64,000 nt of DNA from [Phialemoniopsis] sp. UDSM-2020 (lineage: Eukaryota; Ascomycota; Sordariomycetes; Thyridiales; Thyridiaceae), in NCBI GenBank assembly GCA_018873225.1, contig JAEILZ010000007.1, positions 3,782,001-3,846,000 of the forward strand. The letters are read 5' to 3'. The position numbers and the translations under genes were made by a program. Positions 20,175-31,693 of this stretch are shown piece by piece. The first letter of the stretch is position 1. Every line of letters starts with the position of its first letter. The notes beneath the pieces are model-generated. The model saw nothing but the letters and a program-made list of their open reading frames with translations, was not told where the DNA came from and searched no databases.

Positions 20175-21003
20175 ATGGACGGATGTAGGTCAAGCCACCC
20201 ACATGCCCCTAACCACATCCACCGACCGCCTCGCCATTCCCGGATCATGTGTGTCGTGCATGCACATGCACACATCTACCGAGACAACATGCGACGCTAG
20301 CCATCAGGACTGGGAACGGAAATGGCTAATTCTAGTTTCATGTAGTGAACCCCTACCGGACGGCGCGAGTGGCCGAGGTGCTCTCCGACTTCCGCACGCT
20401 GCAGTACTACATTGCTGCTGCGCCGACGGACCCGGACCACATGGACGACTACTACACCGAGGGTTGGGCAGCGTTGCGGCAATGCGCCCTCGACGGGCAG
20501 CATATCCTCAACTGCGGCGCCGACACCTCGGTGCCCCAGGCGCGCGGTGGGCCCGAGGAGCAGGCCAAGGCGGAGCTGCAGCAGTGAGTCTATTTGATCT
20601 AGCCGGTAGCATTGGAGCGCAAGGACTAATGGGATGAACAGAGTGCTGCTGGACGCCTACGCACGGAGGCACGAAGGCCAGAAGATTTACCTGCGGCAGG
20701 CGGCGGCGCAGAGATGGATCGAGTGGCGGGACTCGGTATTGCAGGGCGAGCGACCCTCCTCGGGGAGCCAGTCGCAGCTGAGGGCTTGCGACCAGCAATT
20801 GCGAGCAGTACGTGTTTTCATGCTTCCCAACTCACTCAAGATCAAACTGACTTACGCCCTAGTGCTTTCAACAGGAGCTCCAGGCTATCACGGACGAGGG
20901 CATCTATGCCGAGCTGCAGTCGTCGGACCTGCAGATGGGCCGCTGGACGGCCGAGGACCCCAGCCTGCGGTCGGTGCAGCGCTGGCTGCGAACGAGGCGG
21001 TAA
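20175..21003 (+). CDS. Conserved-looking hypothetical protein, 184 aa
   Basis: Four exons: 20175-20184, 20346-20583, 20642-20807 and 20863-21003. The first coding exon is just 10 nt (ATGGACGGAT). Its donor GTAGGT and the acceptor ATGTAG give MDGLNPYRTARVAEVLSDF in frame. The other two introns are short, with GTGAGT and GTACGT donors. The product is soluble, mostly helical-looking and rich in Gln, Ala and Arg, with no signal peptide or membrane segment. I do not recognise a domain. Clean splicing in phase through three introns argues it is real. Exon 1 is the least certain part: the open frame of exon 2 itself begins only at GTG. Confidence 0.72.
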
Positions 21004-22052
21004 TCAACGCGACGCGACGTCAACATGCGCGAGGTGTTCTGCATCGAAAGCGTCAAACGAGCCCGAACGAAAATTGAAAGAACGGACCCTTTCCCATGAG
21101 TGCCTGTTTTTCAAGCTGCGCTGAGAAAACAGGCCTGGGACGACAAGGGAATAATTGCGACCATCGCTCCACCGACTGGTCGACAGAGCATTGTCATCTT
21201 TGCTTGATTGCATTTTTCTGCGAATGTTACCCCAGCATGATTTTGGTCTTTCCAGTTTCTTTCCTATTCTGCAGAGATACCACACATTTTTCTTTTCCCT
21301 TTTCATTACCGGTTCGCGGGGAGGGCCGCGGATTACGGAAAACACGAATGCATGGCGAAACGAGATACAGAAAAGCATGGATGGACGCACCCCACGGATT
21401 TTGTTCTTTTGCTCCCGGGGCAAAGCATTTTCATTTCTTTCCTCCTTCTTTCTCATTCTCCGCAAGGATATTTCTTTGTACATAATTTCACATGGGGGAG
21501 AGCAAGTGTCGACGCTGGGCGTTGGAACACGGGGCTGGCCTGTTGGAGAAGATGACGGGTACATCGGGGCATTGTTTGGATGGCATTGGTTGCATTGCAC
21601 GGTGGATGGCATTTGCTTTCTTTCTTTCTTTTCGTTTTCTTTATTGTGTACTCTAAACCCTCCAGGCAGAGGTGTAGCAGTGTGTAGAAGAGGGAGAGTC
21701 TGCCTGGCGCGGATGTATGATCCCCTGTAGTGGTCTCGATGACCCGGACGGGCATCGACGAGGAATTCAAGAACAGCATTTCACAAACACCCTTTGAACT
21801 TGAGTGATGATCTGGTAACCTCCTGAAATGTCCATCGTCATGTAACGTACTTTTGCCAGTGTTCAGCTTCGCGCCCGAGACGCGGCCTGCATTAGAGCCT
21901 CGAGTTCATGATGTAGGCCATCTATCTACGCTAGCCAATCGCAACTCAAATGCCACACATCTCTAGATGCTGAAGGAGATCAGAATTTCTATGCCACCCT
22001 ATGAACGACCTGCCCCTTTAGTAGCAAGCACGGGAACTCTATTTCCGGTCCA
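21004..22052. other. Convergent intergenic region, T-rich in part
   Basis: This is the 3' flank of the 184-aa gene (plus) and the TMEM234-like gene (minus). TTTCTT-rich plus-strand patches occur at about 21280-21310, 21430-21465 and 21620-21650. No gene is supported. Confidence 0.55.
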
Positions 22053-22573
22053 TCACCTCGTCTTGCTGTGCACACACAGGGCAATGCCGCACAGCGAGAG
22101 CACCATGCCCACCATCGTTTCTGCAGCACCTGGTTAGCTTTCACCTCTCGGCCGGGGAAACGTGGCCGACACTCACCTCTGCTAATCACCTTGCTCTCCA
22201 CCCACCACTCCCCAATCACGGTGAACAAGAACGCCAAGGTATTGACGATGGGCACCGTGAGGCTGAGCTCCGCTTTCCCGATGAGCAAAAAGAACCACAC
22301 GCTGCCCGTCAGGTTGATCAGCAGGGGCACGGCGTAGCGCGGGTTGCGCAGCAGGTCCGCGACGGCGAAGAAGGCGGCCAGCAGGCGCGGGCGCAGCCAG
22401 CCGGACCGCGGGTCGGCGCGCGCCCGGTCGAGCGACGGGTGCGGCGGCGGGGTGTGGGTCTTGGCGGCGCGGCGGATGAAGGGCGTCGTCAGGCCCCAGG
22501 CCAGCCCGACGAGGAGGAAGCCGGCGATGTAGTTTAGGGGGCCTGGCTGGTCTTGCGCCTGGTCATCGGCCAT
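22053..22573 (-). CDS. TMEM234-like small membrane protein (EamA/DMT-like)
   Basis: A 154-aa protein from exons 22573-22177 and 22120-22053. The 56-bp intron has donor GTGAGT, branch GCTAAC and acceptor CTGCAG. The start MADDQAQDQ follows an in-frame extension that lacks domain sequence. Four hydrophobic segments are visible: LNYIAGFLLVGLAWGLTTPF; a segment at YAVPLLINLTGSVWFFLLIG; LSLTVPIVNTLAFLFTVIGEW; and, restored by the splice, TMVGMVLSLCGIALCVHSK. The pattern LAWGLTTPFIRR...NLTGS...VPIVN matches the TMEM234 family, half-size relatives of drug/metabolite transporters of unknown substrate. It probably lies in the ER or another endomembrane. Confidence 0.88.
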
Positions 22574-24937
22574 GGTGTGCTGTGCCGTGCTGTGCCGCCT
22601 TGGTGATTGGTAATACTGGGATATTCCTTGATGTGCTGTACTTTTGGTGGTCCCGTGATGTGATGTGTTCCTATGTTCGGTATGGTGATGATGATGTGTC
22701 GATGACAGGACCGGAGTACGCCGTGAGGGAGGTTGCGAATCAGTGGGGTTGGGACGAGCACAGCCTCGCAGCCGCATGTGGCGCTACGCCCCGAAGCGGG
22801 CAAGTTTCAGCGACCGTGTGGGGTCCTCCTCCAGGGGAGCTCCAGGGCTGTTTCAGCGCGGCTCAAACACCTGTGCTCACACTCCAATCAGTGTGTTTTC
22901 CACAGCAGCATGGTCGATGTGGTCCTGTGACTTGCATCTTCTGTCCTTGTCAAGCTGAAGCCGCATCCATCGTGGTGCGTTGCATTGACGATCTTTCTGG
23001 GTCATGAATATCGTCAATAGACCCGTGTGACTATCGAACTGAATATCTCATGCAGTGCTCTTTTATTAGATGCAGGAGCAGCAAGCGAGGCAGATTGGCC
23101 AGAGTGGGCGTTTCATCGTGACGAGACGCAGATCTGATGATGGCTTATGTCAGCAAAGACACGATGCTGAACGGAGGCTCGGCAGCTGAACGCCCGTACC
23201 TGCAAAGAGGTGAGGCTGTGGGATGCAGGTGTTTTCAGCTGGGCATGACCCTCGAGCTGAGAAGGTCCATCATCGTATGTGTGTGCACGCGCTGATCCCG
23301 GCTATTTGGGTGCCCGAACAAGAGACGGAAGAGCCTCACGCCAATGGTTTCGATTGTTACACGCTTCGGATTGATAAAACCCCCAGTGCAACACACCACC
23401 ACGTCAAAAGGCTCGGACTTGCATTTTGATTTCGCAAAGTTACACGAGACTTCTGACCAACCTTTTGCTCTGCTTCGGAGGTCTCCAACTCAGTGTTATC
23501 GTTACTATGTTTTTCTCAATTTCAATATGGGCGGTCTGTGCTTCTTCAAGGGCGCCCTCTTCGTTGACATCATGAGTCTGCCATGATTCATCAACTCACC
23601 AAAATATGGAACATTTCCTCCTCTACTCTCCATTTTCCCTAGCACTTAAGTTTTCTTTCCCATTCCTCGCTATTTGGCGCAGGCCAGGGCATATCCTTGT
23701 CGATTCCGTTCACGCCGTAGCCAGCGATGGCTGAAGCCTGATCCACTGTATTGTTGAAGAAGCAACTTCCCGACTACTGCCTTAGTACTGTGGAATGATT
23801 ACTCATCGTCCGTGATTCTTCGTGTTCTCTCATTCTCCGTTATTATATCTTCGACAGCGCCATTGAAGATTGGGTAGATGGTAGAAGTCTGTGCTTCGGA
23901 GACCAAAGCGGCTCACGGGTTTGGCCTGCGTGTGAACAGCGGACCGGGACCAGCCCTTCCGTTCCCGTAAGGACGTTCCCGGGACTATTCCGATACCCGG
24001 GTGGACCCATTGTTGCTAGTATAGACTGAGTTGATTACCCTTACACATCCTTAAGTGGTTTTGTTCAGCCATGGGCTTGTCCTAGCGGCTCCCCTGCAAG
24101 TCCACCTTCATATTTACGCTTTGAGAGCATGCATTAGGCTCATGGAAATAACCTCATCTTCCTGAGGACTGATTGGTCAATGGATGCGGACCGTCAAAGC
24201 TAAACCTTCGGGACGGAGCCGGTCTCAGCCTCGTACCGGGGAGCCCCCATCTAGGCCAGTTCCATGGAGTGTGCGAATCATCAATGCCTCCTATCATCAC
24301 ATCTCTTCATCGAAGATCTCTGGTGAGTATATGATCTGTTCATCTCCCAGAATGGCGCCAGTGGCCCCGTTCCTGACATTAGCGACGACGTTCATCCTGG
24401 GGTAGCGGGATACCCCGTCCTCTAACGGATGCTAACGGAGGTCCCGAGAGGATATAGGGATGGACTGTTAGTGCCTTTACTCTGATGACCGTCTTTTGTG
24501 TAAACATGGTTCACACGGGTGTTGGTGAGGAGAAGCGGTCTCTTGCATCAACATCGACCGATCATCTCGCGTACCAAGGTCTAGACGTCACGATCACAGA
24601 CTCATCGACGAAGCCCACTCACTCAGCAGCACAGTCTCCAGTTGGACACCAAGGACACCAGCTGCTCTCCCTGCCGCTGATGGGTCAGCTTGCAAGCAAT
24701 TGTATCTTGTCACCTTGGACTATGGAGGAAGATGCATCCATTACGTCAAGCAAAGCTGTTGACTTGGACCTCACGCCCTTGGTGGATGGCAAAAGTCTAT
24801 AAGAAGAGGTGTTTGGAGCCCACAATCTCGAAAGGAATTATCATCACTCACACACAACGAACAACAAGCTTCACACCCACACATCCCATACAACAACCAT
24901 ATTCTAGCTTTTCCAGCTTTATCAACCATCTACCAAT
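22574..24937. promoter_or_regulatory. Long divergent region upstream of con-6 and TMEM234-like gene
   Basis: The 2.36-kb spacer separates divergent start codons and contains no recognisable gene. A TATAA sequence at 24798-24802 lies 136 bp before the con-6 ATG. Long upstream regions are usual for developmentally regulated conidiation genes, but I identify no specific operator. Confidence 0.5.
24798..24802 (+). promoter_or_regulatory. Candidate TATA box of con-6
   Basis: TATAA within TCTATAAGAAGAGG lies 136 bp upstream of the con-6 start codon, a normal distance for a highly expressed fungal gene. Confidence 0.5.
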
Positions 24938-25312
24938 ATGCCTACTGATGCTCAGATCGCCGGCGGCCACAAGGCCAACATCAACAACCCCAACACTTCG
25001 GAGGAGTCCAAGCAGCACTCCAAGCAGGTGCTCGAGAACAAGTTCAACGGCGGTGATGGTAAGAACAAGCCTAGATTTGCTTGCTTGCAGCTTCAGACTA
25101 ACATGATCTGATATAGTTCCCAAGTCTACCGACTCTGGCGACAAGAACCCTGGCAACGTTGCCGGCGGCCTGAAGGCGTAGGTCTACTCTTACTTCATAG
25201 AACACATCGTGGCTAGCGGTACTAACTCACTCTGTCCAGCACTCTCAACAACCCCAAGGTCTCGGAGGAGGCCAAGAAGTCCGCCAAGGACCGTCTGGAG
25301 GGCATGCAGTAA
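24938..25312 (+). CDS. con-6: Conidiation-specific protein 6 (con-6 family)
   Basis: An 84-aa protein from exons 24938-25058, 25117-25177 and 25240-25312, all in phase. Two Con-6 repeats are visible: AGGHKANINNPNTSEESKQHS... and AGGLKATLNNPKVSEEAKKSA.... Each has the conserved K-A-x-x-x-N-P-x-x-S-E-E core and ends in a short charged segment (VLENKF, RLEGMQ). Con-6 was first described in Neurospora crassa as a small hydrophilic protein made during conidiation and present in free conidia. Its biochemical function is unresolved. No signal peptide is present. Confidence 0.95.
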
Positions 25313-26806
25313 TATCATGTATATACTCGTCAGCCATGTGGATCTGTGAGCGCACGCACATCCCCAATTAGCTGTTACGACTTGTACGACTAGTAGCGAT
25401 TAAGAGTTGGAACGGATCAGATTGAGCTAGTTGTCAATTGGAATCGAGGTACCTCAAAGCTTCTGTACACTGCAATCGTGTGAGTGACATGATATCGCTG
25501 TTTTAAAACCAATGCTTCACCGGGAATTCTTCTTTCATGGATCCTCACCATGTCTCGTATAAATGGATCTTCAGCCACTGCCGGGAAGCTCCCTGGCGGC
25601 ATGATGCAAATGCTCGAGGAATGGAATGTAAATCTGCGTCATTTGACGGCAAGCCAGTGATCATTCAATTTATCTCGGTGCCTAGCTCTCGGGCGGGGCG
25701 TGCTCTAGCGGGACTTGCCCGTATTTAGGGGCTTCGTGAGGCTATTCTGCGGGGCATTTTGGTTGTTTTCAATTGCATGATTTGTAGGGAGCTCTGTTCT
25801 TTGCGTGCCAAGGTGCATTGGCTCAAGCTTCACGAAGATGCAAATGCGGGCAGGGGTTTGCGAGAAGTGGTGGGGAGACGTAATCCATTGCGTTTGTTGC
25901 GGAGAGCGGAATTGATCGCGATTCGAAAGGCCAAGCTTCGTGTCTTTTCGTCCGTGCGATCCAGTTCTCATCCCCACCTTGTCCATCTAACCTGTATCAA
26001 ATCGACCTTGTTCACTGAAGCAAAATACAGGATGGACTTTACTTGATGGGAGCATCAGATCATGCTTCAATCCAGTATGAGGTCGTATCAGAGCATTGAC
26101 TTGACGACCAGTGAGGACCAAAAGTAAACAAAGTCCCCCGTAACGGGCCAGAACCTGCTGCAGGTACAATTTGGTTGCCTTGCCGGGCTTGTACGGGGCA
26201 GGGATGAGCCCCAAATACCACCCAGAAACGGGGGCCCTAGCGGACGGGACCTGCTGAAACATCCCTGGAAAAGACCCCGCCAGCCACCAATTTGATCGGT
26301 GCCAGCCACCTTGATTACCCGTCCAAGCCCGCCATTGGCCCAACGGACCCAACCACCAAAACGCGCAAGCGACACTAGCAAAGCCACCCCACTGGCCACT
26401 GCCCGCTAAGACTGCCCCGTCTCCAAACAACGCCATCCAGCGGCCATTGCATTCATGTCAACAATTAGACTCTGCACCGAACCTGCTTTTTGGTTCCTCA
26501 CATGTGTTGGACTAGGAGGGAAGCTTCATCAGACGTTCTTTTCTTCTTTCATTTACTCTCTCATAATCTTCTCAACGCTGGTAGTGAACACGTTCATTGA
26601 ATTTGACGGATACCCTCGAAGACTGGGTGGGACGACTCAAGGCAAAGTCAACAAAGGAAGCGAAAGAAGGCTGACCCGGCCGAGTAAACAATCCCCCTCA
26701 ATCGACAAACCGGACAACCCCAAACAGCAGGCCAGCACCGCACCATACAACACAAAAGAGTCTTGCGTCCATTGGCGACGCGAGACTCGCTCTTATCGCA
26801 GCAGCC
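25313..26806. other. Intergenic region between con-6 and the C2 gene
   Basis: No gene is supported in this 1.5-kb tandem spacer. It holds the con-6 3' end and the promoter/leader of the C2-domain gene. A 149-codon minus-strand frame near 26000-26436 is Gly/Trp-rich and does not look like a real protein. Confidence 0.55.
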
Positions 26807-29799
26807 ATGTCTGCCAAACTCAAGTCCCATCCCCTCAATGGCGCCCACACGGCTGGCATCTTCTCCGACATGAGCATCGACGGCCCCGAGATCGGGACCC
26901 TCGTCCTCATCATCGACAGAGCCAAGAACTTGCCCAACAGAAAGACAATTGGCAAGCAGGACCCTTACTGCGCGGCCCGACTGGGAAAGGAAGCGAAGAA
27001 GACCAAGACGGACATTCGCGGAGGGCAGACCCCAAGATGGTAAGCTTTCTCGACAGCTAGCTCCCGCCCCGGGAAGCAAACTTCAAGCTCCAGGTTACTG
27101 ACAAACCCCGCAGGGACCAGGAATTAAGGTTCACTGTCCACGACTCACCCGACTACTACCAGCTCAAGATCTCCGTCTTCAACGACGACAAGAAGACCGA
27201 CCTCATCGGCGAGTGCTGGATCGATCTACGCGACATCATCGTGGGCGGCGGCGGACAGAGCGACTCGTGGCACACTCTCACTTGCAGGAGTAAATATGCC
27301 GGCGACGTCCGCATCGAGATCACATACTACGACAGCAGACCGAAGCCCGAGAAGCCCGTGGCCAAGCCCAGGCCTGTAGAGCAGCCGGAAGCTCACAACT
27401 CCCTTCCGAGGGCGGCGCCCAAGAGACGACCTCTCCCATCGGATCCAGTCACTGGCCAGTCACCGCAACCATCCATCCCGGAGCACTCTCAGACGCCGCC
27501 CCGGCCTCAGCCGAACCCTCCAGCATCGTACATACCAAACCAGTCGCCTCTACAAGCCGTCGAGTATAACACGCCTCCGTCGCGCCGATACACGCAACCC
27601 CAGCCCCAGCCCGACCAGTACTCACCTGGCCCTCCCGCCGGTGGTTACGCGTCTGCTAACGGCCCAGCCGACATGCAGTACTCGCACCGGGGATCAATGG
27701 ATAGATCTGATAGGCATTCAGGTCATCCTGCCGATGAGTCTGAATTCGGATCCGACTATCACCGCCAATCACACAGCCGCTACGACTCGAGGTCAAGCTT
27801 CGACGATTCGCGGTCCTCGTACAGCATGCCGCCGGCGAATGATCCCAGGCAAATGCCTGCGGACGAGGACAGGCCGCCGCCACCTCCAGTGCATCGCACT
27901 CGGAACAACAGCGGAGCTGCTCAAGAGGCAATCCTTCGCAGTGGCTACGACCTGTCCCCGCAAAAGGGCACGCCTCCCACCATGAGGCGCGACGTCCTAC
28001 GGAATGAGGCGCACCGCCAGTCCATCTCTTCCGGCAGCGCGTATCCGGGGCGTCCTGCCTACCGACCTTACGACTCTGCGCCTGCGCCTCTGCCGAGCAG
28101 TCCAGACTACCAATCGCCGGAGCAGCACCAGCCGTCCCCACCTCGGCACCACTCGTACGATTCCAATTACGATCCTCACTTCAGGTCTATGCAGCCAACT
28201 GTGGAAGACGTGCCCGAGTCACCGAGTCCCGTTGTTCCGCACTCGTTCAGAAAGAGTGGCTCGCGGGCGCCCCCATCCAGCTATGAGTACGACGAGTTTG
28301 ACCACGCCAATAGCGCCAGTCCCGCGCCGCTGAATCTCGGCGGTCGGGGCAGTTCGGCTTCTGGCCACTATAGCCAGTCTCCTGTGCCCATTCAAAACTC
28401 TCCAAGGCGACCAGAGTCGAATAACTACGCACCCTCGGTATCACCAATATCGTCGCGTGAGCGAGACTATGCGCCGCAGATGAGCACTTCTCCTGGCCTG
28501 TACGACTCTCGCAACTCCTATGGCCAGCAGTATTCTGGGCACCAGGACGATTTTATCGACCAACCGGTCAACAGTGCCGGTCAGTATGGCCTTCCCGCCG
28601 TGCCATCCTCTCTTGTCCCGGGCATAGATCCGAGTCTCTCTATGGAGATCTCGGAACGCATCAATGAAGATAGGCGGCACCAAAGGCGAAACACACAGCC
28701 ACCGATGGAAACGCCTCCCCGTGGGAGACGGATGATCGAGGCTGGTCCTGGATATGCGCCTGAGACTTCCCCCCAGCCATATCATACGCCGCAGCATACG
28801 CCACAACACCAGCAGTCCTTTGATCGAAGTCCAGTACTTTACTCTGGAGGACAGTCTCCCAACATAGTCAAGCCGCGGGCCATCTCTCCCAATCCCTATC
28901 ACTCGGGCAGCCCGAATCCGCATCACACCATCAAGCGCAAGTCGATCAGTCCCGCTCCACCACCCGCTGAAGGCCGCAGATTGTCAGGCATTCCATTCGG
29001 GCCTGATGATTACGATGCGCTGAACCCGAGTGTGGTCTCTGCCAACTCGAATGAGTCAGCTAGGTCTGATGTGAATGTGAATGACGCTGGCAAGATTATC
29101 ACATACGACGGCAAGGAGATTGACCCGTCTGATCACCTGCCCATGGACACATGGGCTCCAGAGCCGGAGCCCAAGAAGCCTTCTGCGCCGGTCACACCTA
29201 CCACGCGTCCCTCACCGGCGGGCGCACAACCGATGCCCCCATCGACTGGGAGGAGGCAGCTGCGCATCGCCGGCAGGCCGCAGTCGATGGCTTCGTCGCC
29301 CGTGACGTACGGATCGGAGCCGGAGCCGTCACCCACACATCAGCCTTCGCCTCTGCCCGCGTCCACGGGAAGGAACAGGTTGCAGAAGAAGTCTAACCGG
29401 CAGAGCGCCATGCCCGTCATGTCCGGGGCGAACGGGGGCAGTCCGCTTGCACCCCTGCCCCACGGGCACGATAACTATACGCCACCGAGGCAGATGGTGC
29501 GGGCCAGCACGTTTGATTACCCCAACGAGAACAATGCCCCGGCGATGGGGTCGTACGGTCGGCCGAGGAGCCGCGGCGACGAGCGGGGCGGGTACCACAG
29601 CGCGAGTGCGCCGCCTATGACCTCGGGGCCGCCCGTGCCAGCCAAGATTCCCATCATGTCTGGGCCGATGCCGTTGCCGCCTGCGGGCGGGGGGTATGGT
29701 GGCGGTATGGGTATGGGAGGAGGGGAGCTGACGCTCGCGGAAGAGATGAGCCGTATCGATATCGGTACGGGGAGGGCGAGGAGGCATCAGCGGTATTGA
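26807..29799 (+). CDS. C2-domain, proline-rich protein (Inn1/Fic1-like ingression protein)
   Basis: A 972-aa protein from exons 26807-27039 and 27114-29799; a 74-bp intron restores PRWDQELRF. The C2 domain covers about residues 25-150: GTLVLIIDRAKNLPNRKTIGKQDPYCAARLG, then a block ending in FTVHDSPDYYQLKISVFND, and ECWIDLRDII with WHTLT. The remaining ~800 residues are Pro/Ser/Gln-rich with many PxxP motifs. The protein ends in a short conserved LTLAEEMSRIDIGTGRARR segment. This C2 plus PxxP layout is that of Inn1/Fic1 cytokinesis proteins, whose C2 domain acts at the ingressing membrane and whose PxxP motifs bind SH3 partners (Hof1/Cdc15, Cyk3). The expected site is the septum and contractile ring. 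The long tail is typical of the Pezizomycotina form. Confidence 0.88.
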
Positions 29800-30188
29800 T
29801 GCGTGTTTGTAAAGCCGATGATGATACACTTGAGGGATGTTTGTCCTATCCTATCTATAGAGGGATGGCGTTTCATGGTTGGGTCACAGCGTGATGCCCA
29901 ATGGCATATTTTGGGAGGATGTAATGTATATGGATCAAGGCGTCATCCTTGTTGTACATGTCTCTTTTCTAGAAATGGATATATAAACAGACTGGGCCGG
30001 GAGAGTCTCAGGCCTGGTAGTCCCTGGATATGCCCGAGTAGGCGGGACCGACGGAGGGTTTTCCATTTCACTGTCATGGGTCACGGCCAGGGCAACGGAA
30101 TTTTCTATATTCTACACGATGATACCCAGAAAATAGAAATCACATCTTTGTTCGACATCTTTGGTACACTTCGCTACATGTGTTATGA
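29800..30188. other. Convergent intergenic region
   Basis: A 389-bp spacer between the 3' ends of the C2 gene (plus) and the zinc-ribbon gene (minus). Only terminator sequence is expected; nothing else is seen. Confidence 0.6.
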
Positions 30189-31181
30189 TCACCAATCCTC
30201 CCTCCACCTCACACCCCAATTCCCCTTAGCGAAGCTCGGCTCGACGACCTTGCCCTGCATTACGGCCTCGCATTTCCTCCTCTTGACCCCATCCTCGCCG
30301 TTACCGTCGTCATCGCCTCCGTCGACCAGGAACCCGAACACGACGCCCCTGCGCGCGGCCCCGCGCACCATCTCGCGCTCGCGCACCTCCTTCTGGCCCT
30401 CCATGCGCCGCGCCTTCATGGCCTTCGTCTCGGTGGCCCGTTCGGCGCGGCCCTTTTCGCCGCCCACGCTGCCGTTGACCTGCGAGACGGATTGGTCGGG
30501 CCGTATGCGGGTGCCGCTGCGCACGGAGAGGCGGGCCAGGGCGTCGTAGTCTCGGTCCTGCGGGTTGGCTGTCGGGGAGAAGTCGTCTTCTGGGGGCGGG
30601 GGGAGGGTGGCTGTAGGTGTGGGTGTGTCATCGGTTGGTAAGGGTGTGGGTTGTGGTGTGAGGTCTATTGCTGAGTCGCGATTGGATGGTTCCTTTTCGC
30701 TTGCTGAGGGTTGGTGTTCAGTTGATGCAGTAGATGTAGCAGAGGCAGCGTCATCGTGCTTGAAGATGTATGCCTGCACGACGTCGCACGGCACCAAGAT
30801 CCTCCTGTCTCCCTTGACGATCTTGTTGCCATGGCCGCCCTTCTTCTTCTTCCCGCCGCTGCTACCAGCTCCACCGGCGGCGCTCTCGCTGTCCCCGGCC
30901 GCCGCCGTGGAGGCCAAGTCCTCCGCCCCGCTGAGGAAGCGCACAAAGGCCGCCTCGATCTCGCGGTCCAGTCGGCCGGGCTTGTTGCTCCGGCACCGCG
31001 CGGAGCAGTACTTTGCTCCCGACACTGATGCCAGCGCGGCTGAGGTGCCCGCCTTGCGGCTGCTGATGACGCGGCCGCAGGTGCGGCAGTATGGGGTAGA
31101 CTCGCCGCCCGGCAAGAGGTAGTAGGGCGCCGGGGTGGCCTGGTGCTTGGAGGGACGGGACCACGAGTCCATCCAGCTCAT
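30189..31181 (-). CDS. Conserved zinc-ribbon-like protein, 330 aa
   Basis: A single exon. The start MSWMDSWSRPSKHQ is chosen because the conserved-looking sequence begins there. Near the N-terminus, YCRTCGRVISSRK and KYCSARCRSNKPGRLDREIE form a C-x2-C...C-x3-C zinc-binding pattern, followed by AAFVRFLSG. The middle is low complexity (GGKKKKGGHGNK; Pro/Thr-rich). The C-terminal third is Arg-rich (KAMKARRMEGQKEVREREMVRGAARRGVVFGF). I recognise it only as a fungal protein of unknown function. An in-frame ATG at 31274 would add 31 residues rich in Thr and Arg without acidic residues, resembling a mitochondrial presequence, so localisation is open. Confidence 0.82.
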   Translation of the reverse strand: MSWMDSWSRPSKHQATPAPYYLLPGGESTPYCRTCGRVISSRKAGTSAALASVSGAKYCSARCRSNKPGRLDREIEAAFVRFLSGAEDLASTAAAGDSESAAGGAGSSGGKKKKGGHGNKIVKGDRRILVPCDVVQAYIFKHDDAASATSTASTEHQPSASEKEPSNRDSAIDLTPQPTPLPTDDTPTPTATLPPPPEDDFSPTANPQDRDYDALARLSVRSGTRIRPDQSVSQVNGSVGGEKGRAERATETKAMKARRMEGQKEVREREMVRGAARRGVVFGFLVDGGDDDGNGEDGVKRRKCEAVMQGKVVEPSFAKGNWGVRWREDW

Positions 31182-31693
31182 TGTGGCGGCGAGGTGGGTT
31201 GCTGTGGTGGTAGTGAAAGGGCGGATGAGGGAGATGCGGCGGGTTGTTGGCAGGAGTGTGCCGGTTAGGAGCATGTATCGTGAAATTGGATGGTCAATTG
31301 ATGCTCTGAAGGACTGTATTTGGACAATTTGCATTGTATGATCGGGGATTGAAGGTTGTCGGTTGTAGCATTTGAAGCTCTGGGCTGAAATGACGATCTC
31401 GAGGTGTAAGTCTGGGGTAGCTACGTCATTGACAGGACTCGCCGCAGGTACAGCCAAATGCACCTTCCGGTGATAATCCAGGGAAGAAGCAAAAAGAAGG
31501 CCATCCTTGCATAATATTCATATTTATTGGTTCGACTATTCATTTCCATGAGTGACTTGATATCTGTTCAATTCCCTTGACGCCATGCAAAAAGCGCAAC
31601 CGTAAAACATGGCCGCCCTGCCGCAACGCGAGACATGTGATAAAGCTACCAACCCGAATTCAAGCAACGAAGACCGAAAGAAGAGCCCGATCA
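31182..31693. other. Intergenic region between zinc-ribbon and TF-like genes
   Basis: A 512-bp tandem spacer on the minus strand. It is the 3' flank of the TF-like gene and the promoter/leader of the zinc-ribbon gene, including the possible upstream start at 31274. Confidence 0.55.
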
